Source: Streptomyces uncialis (lineage in GTDB: Bacteria > Actinomycetota > Actinomycetes > Streptomycetales > Streptomycetaceae). Taken from it: DNA of 64,000 nt. The stretch covers positions 26,297 to 90,296 of the forward strand of contig NZ_CP109584.1 of NCBI RefSeq assembly GCF_036250755.1. Direction: 5' to 3'. The translations under genes and the position numbers were made by a program. The notes under the pieces are model-generated. The model was given only the letters and a program-made list of their open reading frames with translations, made no database searches and had not been told where the DNA came from. Below, piece after piece: positions 1 to 8,390 of the stretch (position 1 is the first letter of the stretch; every line of letters starts with the position of its first letter).

Positions 1-702
1 GCTGAGGATGGTGGATTGTCTGCCGCTCTTCTCGGTGTAGCGCGGCAGATCCCCGGTGCGGGCGAGGAGGTCCAGGCCCTCGCCGAGCAGCCAGTCAAGG
101 CTCCCCTCTGCGAAGACACCCGCTCGCCATCGCTCCAGGTGACGGGCGTTCTCTCCGATCCGCAGCAGGGCCGCCCGGAACGTTCGCCGTGCTGCCGCCT
201 TGACCAGGTCGAACTCGGCCTCCGAGTACGACTGCGTGCCGCTCTTGGGGACCTTGATGCGCTTGGCCAGTTCGTCGGCGACGGGCCCGCTCTGCAGACG
301 TTCATCGTCCAGCAGCAGCCCGATGGTCGAGGCGTACGTGTTGTAGTCGCCCATCGTGCCGCCCAGGCTCGTCCGCCACCGTTTGACCAGGGCGCCCGTC
401 AGTTCGTCGAGGTCGCGGGGCGGCGACTCCTGCTTCGATACAAACGTCGCGAAGCGGCTCAGCCGCTCCCAGTTCGCCTTGGACGAGCTGTGCCGACTCC
501 AGTGCCCGGGGACACAGCGGGCGGCGAACAGGACGGCGAGCGAGTGCTGCATCGACTCGGCGACGGGCAGGGCGGAGAAGTCGTAGACCTTGGCCTGGTT
601 GCGCTTGTTGTAGTGCCGCACCACCAGGCCGTCGACCGCCAGTGGCTCGGGGCGTACATGATCCGCCGGCGGGAGGGAGGCCCGGCGGCCGCGCCCGCTC
701 AT
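1..702 (-). CDS. second integrase-like recombinase, cut by window edge
   Basis: Open frame on the minus strand that starts at an ATG overlapping the stop of the upstream recombinase (ATGA) and runs off the left edge with no stop. The 234 visible residues look like the N-terminal, core-binding half of a phage-type integrase; the catalytic half lies outside the window. Overlapping recombinase genes in one operon are typical of Tn554-like or recombinase-in-trio elements, so this is probably the second gene of such a set. Membership is inferred from arrangement, since no catalytic residues are visible. Confidence 0.7.
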   Translation of the reverse strand, partial: MSGRGRRASLPPADHVRPEPLAVDGLVVRHYNKRNQAKVYDFSALPVAESMQHSLAVLFAARCVPGHWSRHSSSKANWERLSRFATFVSKQESPPRDLDELTGALVKRWRTSLGGTMGDYNTYASTIGLLLDDERLQSGPVADELAKRIKVPKSGTQSYSEAEFDLVKAAARRTFRAALLRIGENARHLERWRAGVFAEGSLDWLLGEGLDLLARTGDLPRYTEKSGRQSTILS

Positions 703-2267
703 GCTGTACCGGTCTTCGCGGGCAGCAGCCGCTCGTCGATGTCCTGGATCCCCTCGGACTCCCGGGCGACGCGGGCGAACACCGCATCCAGCGCCGGCAT
801 CGGGGCCTCGTCCGGGTCATCGTCGGCCGAGGCGAGCATCGCCCGCAACTGCAGGTCGGCGACGGGCGCGAGGTAGTGCTTGACCGTGGTCTCCCGCGAG
901 GAATGACCCAACAGGTTCTGCACCATGAACCACGGGTCACCGTAGAGCAGTTGGAAGTCTCGTCGCTCCTCCGGCGTCAAGCCGAACCGCTCGTCCATCA
1001 GGTAGTTCAGGACAACCAGCATGAACAGGGCGAAAGAATGGCGTGCGGAGTGGGGCGTGGCGTACGGCGCGTATACCTGGTGCGGGTCACGACGCAGGTG
1101 CTCGGGCGGGGTCAGCACCCGCTCGCACCGCTGGTTCGCCGCCCGGAAGACCCCCTCCCACGAATGCGGATGAAACGGCAACCCTCGCTCGTTTAGCCAC
1201 AACCACAGCGGCTCCGGACCGTGCGGTCCTTCCTCGAACAGCAGCGTCCGCTCCCGCCACGTCAGCTTGTTCAGCTCCCGCTCGCCGACCACACCGTTGC
1301 GGTCGCACCAGCGGACCTTCGGCTTCAACCCGCGGGTGACCTCGATCAGCATGCGCATCTCGGGCAGCCGATCATAGCGGCCGGCCCGCTGGGCCTTGCG
1401 CACCGCCCAAGCCCGTGAGGACGCTGCGTACGACTCGATCTCACCGACCGCGTCCGACGCCACGTAGTAGGTCCGCGCCTTCTTCGACCGCGTTACCTGC
1501 GCCGCGACCTTCCCCCGGTAATAGCGGCCTCCACCCAGACGCCGCTTGGGGATCTCAAACAAGAGCAGGGATCCGGCCTCCGATAGCCGGAGCCCCGACG
1601 AGGTCAGCGTCCGCACGAACGCGACGTTGCGGTCCTCCAGGCGCCCCACCCACCCGGCTTCCGGAACCCCTTCCCGGGTGTGTCCTCGCAGCCCAACGTC
1701 GATCCAGCGGCGCCAGGTACGCGGCGTCAGCCAGTGCACGTTGCTCGGCCCGGCGCCGTCACCTCGACCATTCGAGCTGTAGCGCATCGCCACCGGGTCG
1801 TACGGCAGATGCCCTTCCCGCTTGGCCCATCCGTACAGGCTCGCGAAGGCCGCCAACTCCCGATGCCACTTGGCGTCCCCAATCCGCTCCGGGTTTGCCT
1901 CGGCCTCCCGCCGCCATTGCTCGTAGTCGTACAGGTCCTTCGGGGACACGTCCGTCCATCGACGGCTCCGACTCCATAAAGCGGTGAGGAGCAGCGTGAT
2001 GTCCGTGGCGTAGTTCCGCTGGGACTCATCCGTGTACCCGCGGAAGATCTGCGACTGGCCATACAGGCTCAGGAGCGCGTCGACCTCGTGGTCCGGCGAC
2101 AAGAAGATCGCGTCTCCGGCCCGGACTCCCGCCTCATCCTCGCGCGCGGCCAGGTCGCCCCAGCCCTTGATCAGCGCGCTTCGTACGCCGCCTCGCATCG
2201 CATTCTGCGGAACCCAAAACACGCGCCAACTCACCGTGGTTGCACCCCTCTTGAACGGCTTCAACAC
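699..2267 (-). CDS. tyrosine recombinase (phage integrase family)
   Basis: 522 residues. The C-terminal half holds the tyrosine recombinase signature: the first Arg in SSGLRLSEA, then PHSARHSF (HxxR), LLGHSSRETTVKHY (second His and the nucleophile Tyr). The N-terminal third resembles a SAM-like core-binding domain. It cuts and joins DNA through a 3'-phosphotyrosine link. It is translationally coupled to the next recombinase. Its start lies directly beside the broken end of a deoxyribosyltransferase-like gene, so it is likely the first gene of an inserted element. Family is clear; target and element type are inferred. Confidence 0.85.
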   Translation of the reverse strand: MLKPFKRGATTVSWRVFWVPQNAMRGGVRSALIKGWGDLAAREDEAGVRAGDAIFLSPDHEVDALLSLYGQSQIFRGYTDESQRNYATDITLLLTALWSRSRRWTDVSPKDLYDYEQWRREAEANPERIGDAKWHRELAAFASLYGWAKREGHLPYDPVAMRYSSNGRGDGAGPSNVHWLTPRTWRRWIDVGLRGHTREGVPEAGWVGRLEDRNVAFVRTLTSSGLRLSEAGSLLLFEIPKRRLGGGRYYRGKVAAQVTRSKKARTYYVASDAVGEIESYAASSRAWAVRKAQRAGRYDRLPEMRMLIEVTRGLKPKVRWCDRNGVVGERELNKLTWRERTLLFEEGPHGPEPLWLWLNERGLPFHPHSWEGVFRAANQRCERVLTPPEHLRRDPHQVYAPYATPHSARHSFALFMLVVLNYLMDERFGLTPEERRDFQLLYGDPWFMVQNLLGHSSRETTVKHYLAPVADLQLRAMLASADDDPDEAPMPALDAVFARVARESEGIQDIDERLLPAKTGTA

Positions 2268-2602
2268 GCCAATTCAATAGGGAACTCGACGTTGGTCGTC
2301 ATGCCGGGCATGGTCCGCAGGTCGCGGGGGATCCAGAAGAGGATCGCGGTCGCGTTCTGGCGGGCGGTGGTCTCCCAGTCGACCTGGTCCTCGTAGCGGG
2401 CGGCGCGCTGTCCGTTGCGGGACTCGGGGGACAGGACGGTCAGCGGCGTCTCGCTGTTCCACTGGGCGGTGAGGGTGTCGAGGGCGGCGGGCCGCCAGGA
2501 CGGGGCGGGGGCGCTGCGGTCCGGGGTGGGGCCGGCGAGGAAGACGGACGGGCTGCCGGAGGCCGGGAGGGGTTCGCGGGCCATGACAAGGCGTGTGGTC
2601 AT
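2261..2602 (-). pseudogene. nucleoside 2-deoxyribosyltransferase-like protein, 3' end truncated
   Basis: Starts at an ATG overlapping the stop of the HIT gene. The product has the family's SVFLAGPTP opening and later DQVDWE, AILFWIPRDL and GMTTNVEF blocks. After NVEF, where family members normally continue through another helix, it ends with six unrelated residues at the edge of the recombinase element. The breakpoint at about 2270-2275 therefore looks like the insertion boundary. Such proteins bind nucleotides or nucleosides; activity of the truncated form is doubtful. Confidence 0.75.
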
Positions 2603-2976
2603 CGGGTGTCTCCGTTCTGCGCGGTGGCGCGGGCGGTGTGCTGCGGGGTCCAGGGCAGGGGCAGTCCGTCGCCGTCCTCGCGGGGGACGACGTGGACGTG
2701 GAGATGGAGAACGGATTGAGTTGCCGCGTCTCCCTTCGACGTGATCAGGTTCGCGGCCGGGAGGCCGGCCATCAGCTCGGCGGCCCGGCGCATCACGGCG
2801 GCGGTCACGTCCGGGTCGGTGCCGGCGTCCTGGACGTGGACGCGGGGCAGGACGAAGACGTGCCCGTCGTTCACGCCGCCGCTGCGCGGGCGGATCGCGA
2901 GGGCGTCGGGCCACTGGCGGACGATGAGGGCCGGGGCCTGTCCGGCGGCGATGGCGCAGAAGACGCAGGTGCTCAT
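2599..2976 (-). CDS. HIT family (histidine triad) protein
   Basis: 125 residues. Begins with the zinc-type CVFCAIAAG motif and carries the histidine triad HLHVHVVP near residue 100. HIT proteins hydrolyse or transfer nucleotidyl groups from small nucleotide conjugates. The ATG at 2976 is preferred because AAGGGAG lies 6 bases upstream; a longer in-frame start at 3003 lacks this. Overlaps the deoxyribosyltransferase-like gene by ATGA, suggesting a nucleotide-metabolism operon with the NUDIX gene upstream. Confidence 0.9.
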   Translation of the reverse strand: MSTCVFCAIAAGQAPALIVRQWPDALAIRPRSGGVNDGHVFVLPRVHVQDAGTDPDVTAAVMRRAAELMAGLPAANLITSKGDAATQSVLHLHVHVVPREDGDGLPLPWTPQHTARATAQNGDTR

Positions 2977-3081
2977 GGCGGACTCCCTTGTCGGGTTGGT
3001 CACTGGTGAGGAGCGAGCGGGAATGGCGGAGCGCCGTGCGCGGCCGGGAAGGTCGTGCGCGGCGCTCCGGGTGGTTCTGCC

Positions 3082-3513
3082 TCAGGGGGTGGGGGTCACG
3101 GCCGCGTTGATGATGTCTGCGTGGTCGAAGGCCAGTTGTTCGGGCAGGGCGTTCAGGGGCCACCAGCGGGCGTTGCGGGCGTCGTCCCCGGCGGTGACCG
3201 GGGTGCCGTCGGGGACGGTGACCATGTAGGCGAAGGTGATGTACCGGCCGCGGGGGTCACGGCCGGGCTGGTCCCAGGCGCCGATCTGGTGCAGGTCGCC
3301 GACGTTCACGTGGACACCGGTCTCTTCGGCCAGTTCGCGGGCGCCGGCCGTGTGGGGGGCTTCCGCGTCGTCCAGGTGTCCGCCCGGAAGGGCCCAGGCC
3401 CCTTCGAAGGGGGGCCGGCCGCGCTCGATGAGCAGGACGTTGCCGCCGGGGGTCAGGGCGACCACGTCCGCGGTGTAGCGGATGGTTGCGGACGTGGTCG
3501 TGTTCTCGGTCAT
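3082..3513 (-). CDS. NUDIX hydrolase
   Basis: 143 residues with a perfect Nudix box (GX5EX7REUXEEXGU) at residues 45-67 (GGHLDD... to RELAEETGV). It probably hydrolyses a nucleoside diphosphate linked to another group, using Mg2+; substrate not predictable. ATG at 3513 follows GAGAGG; an in-frame GTG two codons earlier overlaps the stop of the upstream 82-residue gene, so the two are coupled. Confidence 0.9.
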   Translation of the reverse strand: MTENTTTSATIRYTADVVALTPGGNVLLIERGRPPFEGAWALPGGHLDDAEAPHTAGARELAEETGVHVNVGDLHQIGAWDQPGRDPRGRYITFAYMVTVPDGTPVTAGDDARNARWWPLNALPEQLAFDHADIINAAVTPTP

Positions 3514-3515
3514 GC

Positions 3516-3764
3516 TCACCTCTCGGTCGGGCGGGCGGTGTCGGCATTCCGGTAGCGCTTGGTCTGCCGCAGGATCTGGTTGCGCTTGACGTCCAGGGCT
3601 TCGGCGATGTCCTGCTGGGCGCCGTGGTAGCTGCTCTGCAGGCGGTCGATCTCCTGCCAGAAATCGGTCTCGACGCGGTCGTGCTCTTCGTCGCGGCGCT
3701 GGCTGGCCTGGGCGACCAGGTCCCGCAGTTCGGCGCGGGCCTGCTCATCGGGTCGGGGGGACAT
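3516..3764 (-). CDS. small charged helical protein, unknown
   Basis: 82 residues, nearly all predicted helix, rich in Arg, Glu and Gln (QASQRRDEEHDRVETDF). The segment QDIAEALDVKRNQILR resembles a helix-turn-helix, so a DNA-binding role is possible. Its end overlaps the start of the NUDIX gene (GGTGAGC), implying co-expression. No family recognised. Confidence 0.65.
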   Translation of the reverse strand: MSPRPDEQARAELRDLVAQASQRRDEEHDRVETDFWQEIDRLQSSYHGAQQDIAEALDVKRNQILRQTKRYRNADTARPTER

Positions 3765-3805
3765 GGCTTGCTCCAGGTGGGATACGAGGGACGATGTCTC
3801 TGCCC

Positions 3806-3877
3806 CCCGCTCCGTTTGGAGCGGGATGGGAGGCCCGGGGCGGCCGGTGAGTTTGGCGACCTGGCGGCCGCCCCGGG
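3806..3877 (-). terminator. two GC hairpins after the DUF4097 gene
   Basis: Hairpin 1: arms CCCGCTCC / GGAGCGGG at 3806-3825 with a GTTT loop. Hairpin 2: perfect 13-bp arms CCCGGGGCGGCCG at 3834-3846 and its complement at 3865-3877. They lie just downstream of the leftward DUF4097 gene and before the next start, with no U-run, as is common for Streptomyces terminators. Confidence 0.6.
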
Positions 3878-3883
3878 GCGGAA

Positions 3884-4714
3884 CTACCAGACCCGGCCGT
3901 TGTGGGTGGACGTCTTGAGGTCCAGGTGACCGGCCCCGCGCACCCGGATGTTGCCGTTGTGGGTGCGGGCGGCGAGCTTGCCGGAGGCGGCCGGGGTGGC
4001 GCTGATGGTCACGTCGCCGTTGTGGGTCCGGGCGGAACCGCGGCGGCCGTTGTAGGCGCCGACGGTGATCGAGCCGTTGTGCGTGGACGCCTCCAGCTCC
4101 GTCTCGACGGTGTCGATGAGGACCGAGCCGTTGTGGGTCTCCGCCTCCAGGACCTTCACGCCGCCCGCCTGCAGCGAGCCGTTGCGGGCGTCGAAGCGGA
4201 TCGCTTCCAGGTCGCCGCGCACGGTCGTCTCGGCGTTCTTCGTGCTCACCGCGAGCGAGGACCCGGCGGGGAGGATGACGTCGACGGCGATCGTGCCGGT
4301 CCCGGCGCCGACCTTGGCGCCCCGCTCGGCGACGACCTGGCCGCCTGCGACGAGGCGCTGACCGCCGACCCAGATGTCACCGCCGCTGATGGTCACGCCG
4401 GTCATCGAGCCGGTGCTGACCACGCTGCCGCCGTTGAAGCTGATGGTGGAGCCGCCGACCTGCATGACGTTGGTGCCTCCCATCCCGCCGACCATGTCGT
4501 CGGGGACGGAGACGGTGAGGGTGTTGCCGTGCGCGGTGAACTTCGTGTTGTTCACCGCGTCGGCGACCGCGCCCTCGGTGGCGGTGGTGTGCACCCGGAC
4601 CCGGCCGTAAACGGCCTTGGGGTCGACGGTGACGTTGACCGCGCCGTTGGACACCGACAGGTCCAGCTCGGTGGCTCCGGCGGTGGTCATGATGTGGATC
4701 TTCTCGCTGCTCAA
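3884..4714 (-). CDS. DUF4097 family beta-repeat protein
   Basis: 276 residues from a TTG start with AAGGAG 5 bases upstream; an ATG eight codons later is the alternative. The C-terminal half is a right-handed-beta-type repeat with the recurring THNG motif (ETHNGSV, STHNGSI, RTHNGDV, RTHNGNI, STHNGRV), the hallmark of DUF4097 adhesin-like proteins. No signal peptide, so probably cytoplasmic. Function of the family is unknown. Two dyads just upstream suggest a dedicated repressor. Confidence 0.8.
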   Translation of the reverse strand: MSSEKIHIMTTAGATELDLSVSNGAVNVTVDPKAVYGRVRVHTTATEGAVADAVNNTKFTAHGNTLTVSVPDDMVGGMGGTNVMQVGGSTISFNGGSVVSTGSMTGVTISGGDIWVGGQRLVAGGQVVAERGAKVGAGTGTIAVDVILPAGSSLAVSTKNAETTVRGDLEAIRFDARNGSLQAGGVKVLEAETHNGSVLIDTVETELEASTHNGSITVGAYNGRRGSARTHNGDVTISATPAASGKLAARTHNGNIRVRGAGHLDLKTSTHNGRVW

Positions 4715-4767
4715 GGCTGCTCCTTGGTCGGAGAGTGCGGGAGCCGGGCGACCCCCGCACAACTGAT

Positions 4768-4819
4768 AATGCATCCTCACAAGATGCATTTCAAGCGTTT
4801 GGCATCTTCTGAGGATGCC
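4768..4819 (-). promoter_or_regulatory. paired dyads upstream of the DUF4097 gene
   Basis: Dyad 1: AATGCATC-N7-GATGCATT (4768-4790). Dyad 2: GGCATCTTCTGAGGATGCC (4801-4819). Read on opposite strands they share GCATCCTCA(C/G)AAGATGC, so they look like two copies of one operator in inverted orientation, in an AT-richer patch between two leftward genes. Confidence 0.6.
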
Positions 4820-4879
4820 TTTTCTGTTTGTGCAGACCAGACGGCCGCGGCCGGGGGCGCGGGCCGTCGGCGGCACGGC

Positions 4880-5146
4880 TCACCGGTCTCCGCCTCCGGC
4901 CGGCGGCCGGTCGGCGAGGACCAGGAGCTCCGCGGCGAGGTCCGGCGCGGACAGGACGGTGCGCAGGATCGAGGTGATCCCGGACCGCTCGATGGCGTTG
5001 AGGCGGTCCCACACGGCGTGGGCGTCACCGTGGACGCCGATGGCCTTGAGGTAGTCGGCCTCCGTAGTGGCGGTGTGCTCAGCACCGCACCGGCCGCACC
5101 GGAAAACCGCCTGGTCCCAGCCGCACGCAGGGGTCTTGGTGCTCAT
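4880..5146 (-). CDS. small zinc-ribbon-like protein
   Basis: 88 residues. Near the N-terminus it has CGWDQAVFRCGRCGAEH, with a CxxC pair and His that could bind zinc; the rest is helical. The ATG overlaps the stop of the P-loop kinase gene (ATGA), so the two are co-translated. Unknown function. Confidence 0.7.
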   Translation of the reverse strand: MSTKTPACGWDQAVFRCGRCGAEHTATTEADYLKAIGVHGDAHAVWDRLNAIERSGITSILRTVLSAPDLAAELLVLADRPPAGGGDR

Positions 5147-6099
5147 CCGCTGATCCCCTCCAGGTCCTGCGCCTCGAGGTCGGCGCGGTCCTCGGGGTCG
5201 TCGTCCTGGTCGTCGCCGTTCGGGCCGTGGACGGTGCAGACGATGTCTTCGTCGTCGTCCAAGTCGCCGTTGAGCGCGCGGAACAGGCAGGTGACGCTGT
5301 AGGCGGGCACCCACGCGTAGCCGGTGCACTCGTCGTCGTGCGGGCACGGCACCATCACGTCGAACCCGACGTCGCCCTCGCCGTCCACGTCGGTGCGCAG
5401 GGCGAGGGTGAGGTACATCTGACCGAGGCGGATCTCCGCGACGCGGTCGCCACCGGCGACGTTCGAGCCGGGCTTCCACCGCCACAGCGGCAGGATCTCC
5501 TCGCCAAAGGTCCGGCGTACGAGGTTCAGTTCGCCCAGGCCGTCGCTGCCGTCCAGCCCGAGGTCGGCCTGCCGCGTCCCGCTCAGGCGCTCCAGGAACG
5601 GCAGCAGCCGGAAGAGGCTGTCGGAGAAGACGACCTCGTCGAAGCCCTCCGCCTTGAGGGTCCGGTGCGAGTCGACCATGGCCTGGCGCTGCTTGACGAC
5701 CACACTCTCCGGCACCGTGCGGTTGGCCGGCCTCGGTCCCTGCCGCTCGATGCAGACGCTGCCGGGCGTGGTGACCATGACCGCGACGGGCAGCATGTTG
5801 TGCCGCCTGGCGGCGGCGGCCAGGGGCTCCCTGGCGGACCTGATGACATTGGTCGCGTCGACGACGGTGAACAGCCGGCGGCGCATCCTCGCCTCCAGGA
5901 GCAGGTGCAGGGCGGCGACCGCATCGCCGGTCGCGTCCTGGTCACCCGCGTCGTCGCTGACGACCTCGCGCAGTGCGTCCAGGGACAGGACCTGCGAGGC
6001 GGGCCAAGTGCGCGCGATCGTGGACTTCCCGGCGCCGGACGGGCCGATGAGGACCACGAGGCTGTGCGCGGGCATCTCCGGGTAGATCAGCTCGGTCAT
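5143..6099 (-). CDS. P-loop kinase-like ATPase
   Basis: 318 residues. Walker A GPSGAGKS at residues 19-26, then DATN and an Arg-rich region: the layout of polynucleotide-kinase or zeta-like small kinases (first ~175 residues). The C-terminal ~140 residues are a separate, acidic domain ending in a D/E-rich tail. ATG chosen because AAGGAG lies 7 bases upstream. Likely phosphorylates a nucleotide, RNA end or small molecule; substrate unknown. Coupled to the downstream zinc-ribbon gene. Confidence 0.75.
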   Translation of the reverse strand: MTELIYPEMPAHSLVVLIGPSGAGKSTIARTWPASQVLSLDALREVVSDDAGDQDATGDAVAALHLLLEARMRRRLFTVVDATNVIRSAREPLAAAARRHNMLPVAVMVTTPGSVCIERQGPRPANRTVPESVVVKQRQAMVDSHRTLKAEGFDEVVFSDSLFRLLPFLERLSGTRQADLGLDGSDGLGELNLVRRTFGEEILPLWRWKPGSNVAGGDRVAEIRLGQMYLTLALRTDVDGEGDVGFDVMVPCPHDDECTGYAWVPAYSVTCLFRALNGDLDDDEDIVCTVHGPNGDDQDDDPEDRADLEAQDLEGISG

Positions 6100-6197
6100 G
6101 TGAGATCTCCTTGCGGGTGAGGGTGTTTCTGGGTTGAGGGGCCACTGCGACCGCCCCGGCCCCGGCGGGTGCGGGACCGGGGCGGCACAGAGTGCGC

Positions 6198-6530
6198 TCA
6201 ACTCAGCGGCGGTCCCGAAGAATGGGTGTTGGCGATCACTGGCCCTCGCGGGGTGTCCCGGGACCAGCGGGTGTAGTCGATCGCGCTGGACACGTAGCTC
6301 GTGCTCATCAGGCTTCCGGCGTTGTCGATGCGGTCCCGCAGCTCTTCCAGGTGCCGGTCCGCCCGTGCGAGCTGGTCAAGGAGCCATCGCGCGTCGTCCG
6401 GTGTGAGCCGATCCGGGCGGGCCTGAAGCTCGGCAATCCGGGCTCGCTGCTCGGAGATGTAGTGGTCACCATCCGGCGTCATCGCGGCATCGGCGGTACA
6501 GCGGATGCTCCCGGGCTTGGGTTCGGTCAT
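6198..6530 (-). CDS. hypothetical helical protein
   Basis: 110 residues, helical in the middle (EQRARIAELQARPDRLT). The ATG has AAGGAGAG just upstream within a leader almost the same as that of the P-loop kinase gene (CACCCGCAAGGAGA...ATCTC.CATGACCGA), so the two 5' regions probably share an origin. No family recognised. Confidence 0.65.
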   Translation of the reverse strand: MTEPKPGSIRCTADAAMTPDGDHYISEQRARIAELQARPDRLTPDDARWLLDQLARADRHLEELRDRIDNAGSLMSTSYVSSAIDYTRWSRDTPRGPVIANTHSSGPPLS

Positions 6531-6649
6531 GCGAGATCTCTCCTTGCGGGTGAGGGCGCCGGGCAGTGCGGATGAGGCACTGCCCGGCGTGGCCGGTGAG
6601 CGAGGCGGGCACTCCTTGCGCGGCGGGTTCGTCGCCTTCTTGCCCGCCA

Positions 6650-6988
6650 TCAGCTGTCTCCCTGCGGGTAAAGGGCGCGGGCAGCCCAGATCAGGCGCAT
6701 CCCGGCGTTGTCGGTGATCAGGGCGGCAGCTTCGTGGAGCGGGCACGAGGCGTCGCCGTCGCGGTCGGGCTCGATCTGCTCGGCACGGCGCGCGGCGACG
6801 GTGACCAGCTGCGCCAGGGCCGCGATGAACCCGCCGGGCGGGTCGGTGTCCTCGATGAGCTCGCGCAGGATCGCGGCGAGCTCCTCCTGGTCGATGTCGT
6901 CGGCGCTGAGGTCGTCCTCGATCTGCTGGAGAGCAAACGAGGCGATGCAGACGGCAGCCCGTACGCGTTCGATGCGGGTGCGGTCACC
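6650..6988 (-). CDS. hypothetical protein with no in-frame start
   Basis: About 112 residues of clearly protein-like sequence (IERVRAAVCIASFALQQIED, EELAAILRELIED) open on the minus strand, but no ATG, GTG or TTG occurs in this frame near the point where the upstream gene ends (6984). It is +1 to that gene. Either it is a frameshifted continuation of the upstream gene, or it uses a rare start such as ATC. Helical, Asp/Glu-rich; unknown function. Confidence 0.5.
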   Translation of the reverse strand, partial: GDRTRIERVRAAVCIASFALQQIEDDLSADDIDQEELAAILRELIEDTDPPGGFIAALAQLVTVAARRAEQIEPDRDGDASCPLHEAAALITDNAGMRLIWAARALYPQGDS

Positions 6989-7568
6989 GGCGGGCGCCGG
7001 GGCGGGTGGTGAGCCAGACGGTGACGGCTGCGGCGCCGACGCCGATCGCGCGGTGCAGTGCGGCGTCCAGCTCCATCCACGCGCTGCCGGGCCCGGTGAG
7101 CTCCGAGGTGGCCTTGCCGTCGTCGTCGACACGGGCGGCCTTGCAGTGCTCGATGTAGCCCGTCTTCTTGGTCTTCTTCGCCAGCCACAGCAGCAGCGCG
7201 CCGCGGTCGATCGCCGCGTGTGTCCCGGCGTTGATGGCCGCGCCGGCGAGCAGCGCGGTCGGTGTGACGCGGTAGCCGAACGCGCGGGTGATCGCGATGG
7301 TCGCCCCGAGCTGCACGGCGGTGTATGAGGCGACGTGGCAGGCGACTGCACGCCTGCCGAGGGTGCTGGTGGTCATGGTCGGGCGGGTGGAGTCCGGGGC
7401 GGCGGGGGAGCCGTCGCCGTGGACCAGGTCGTCGCCGTACAACCTCTTCCGCGAAGCCGTCTTCGATCCCTGGACCCAGTGGTCACAGGCAGGGTGCAGC
7501 TCTCCGAACGTCGCCAGGAGGGCGCCGAAGAGGGCCAGGCGCTCGGTGGTGAGGGGCAGACGAGGCAT
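6984..7568 (-). CDS. hypothetical protein with hydrophobic segments
   Basis: 194 residues from an ATG preceded by AGGAG. The middle has hydrophobic stretches (AVQLGATIAITRAFGY, TALLAGAAINAGTHAAID) and a conserved-looking basic patch (LLWLAKKTKKTGYIEH). Probably membrane-associated. Such genes recur in Streptomyces plasmid operons but I cannot name a family. Confidence 0.65.
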   Translation of the reverse strand: MPRLPLTTERLALFGALLATFGELHPACDHWVQGSKTASRKRLYGDDLVHGDGSPAAPDSTRPTMTTSTLGRRAVACHVASYTAVQLGATIAITRAFGYRVTPTALLAGAAINAGTHAAIDRGALLLWLAKKTKKTGYIEHCKAARVDDDGKATSELTGPGSAWMELDAALHRAIGVGAAAVTVWLTTRPGARR

Positions 7569-7645
7569 GCTGGGGTTCTCCTGATCGCGAAATCTCGGGT
7601 GGAGGGAGCGGGGCGCCGGCCTCTTGCCGATGCTGCGGCGCCTTT

Positions 7646-7680
7646 GATCCCGCCCCGGCCGGGCCGGCCGGGGCGGGATC
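7646..7680 (-). terminator. perfect GC hairpin
   Basis: 15-bp perfect arms GATCCCGCCCCGGCC / GGCCGGGGCGGGATC with a 5-base loop. It lies directly after the stop of the RRQRL gene (leftward) and 78 bases before the next start; a likely terminator or mRNA-stabilising structure. Confidence 0.65.
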
Positions 7681-7684
7681 ACGT

Positions 7685-8101
7685 TCACGCGGCCAGGCGG
7701 TGTGCGGCCGGGGCCGGGGGAGCGGTGTAGCTGCTGGGGTCCGCGGGCGTGCCGTCGTGGCACTCCAAGCAGCTCTTCAGGGAGGTCGGAAGCACGAAGA
7801 AGTACCGTCGGCGGCAGGTGCCACAGGTCTGTCTGGCAGCCATCGCCCGGTCGAGCGCGAACTCCTTGGCGAGGGTCATCGGCCGCACCGGCCGGGCCTT
7901 CGCGATCTCGTACAGCAGGCCGTTCTTCGGGCCGCGGGTCTCGACCTCGGCGACCGGGTCCTGGCCGCCGGGACGCAGACCCATAGCCCTGAGCTGGCGT
8001 TTGGTCGCGTATCCCAGGGGCGCGCACAGGCGCTTGAACACCGGGATCGTCGTCTCGGGGACGTCCGGGACGCAACGGTCGGCGTCGTCCTGGCCGGCCA
8101 T
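7685..8101 (-). CDS. RRQRL motif-containing zinc-binding protein
   Basis: 138 residues. Contains YATKRQLRAMGLRPGGQDP, the RRQRL-type motif of small Streptomyces plasmid proteins, and two zinc knuckles CGTCRRRYF and CLECHDG. The start codon overlaps the stop of the upstream small gene (GTGATG). A nucleic-acid-binding role is likely but untested. Confidence 0.75.
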   Translation of the reverse strand: MAGQDDADRCVPDVPETTIPVFKRLCAPLGYATKRQLRAMGLRPGGQDPVAEVETRGPKNGLLYEIAKARPVRPMTLAKEFALDRAMAARQTCGTCRRRYFFVLPTSLKSCLECHDGTPADPSSYTAPPAPAAHRLAA

Positions 8102-8322
8102 CACCGGCTCCCGGTATCGGACGGACGGCGCTGACGCAGCGGACAGCGGGGGCCGGGGGCGGCGGGGCGAGGGAGGCCGGTCCTGCGGCGTGGCCGGGGG
8201 ATGAGCACGGTGAACCCTCCGAGTCGGGACGGGACAGTGGCTGACACGTACAGGCGCCCGCCGTCCCCGGGACGGGGGTGGCGGGCGGGGATGCGCTGAG
8301 CCCGGTCGGCCTGCCGGGTCAC
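8101..8322 (-). CDS. small basic hypothetical protein
   Basis: 73 residues, Arg/Pro rich, with a beta-like core GRLYVSATVPSRLGGFTVLI. It is coupled by stop/start overlap to the RRQRL gene, which supports it being real. No family recognised. Confidence 0.5.
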   Translation of the reverse strand: MTRQADRAQRIPARHPRPGDGGRLYVSATVPSRLGGFTVLIPRPRRRTGLPRPAAPGPRCPLRQRRPSDTGSR

Positions 8323-8390
8323 CGGAACCGTCCGCCCGGTGCGGTGCGGGCGGCGGTGCCGGTGGCCGGGCAGGGCGGTCGGAGCTGGGG

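Noticed and set aside
3902..5302. Long plus-strand frames opposite the DUF4097, TraB-like and coiled-coil genes
   Set aside because: They are antisense frames caused by high GC content; composition is atypical and minus-strand genes have clear motifs.
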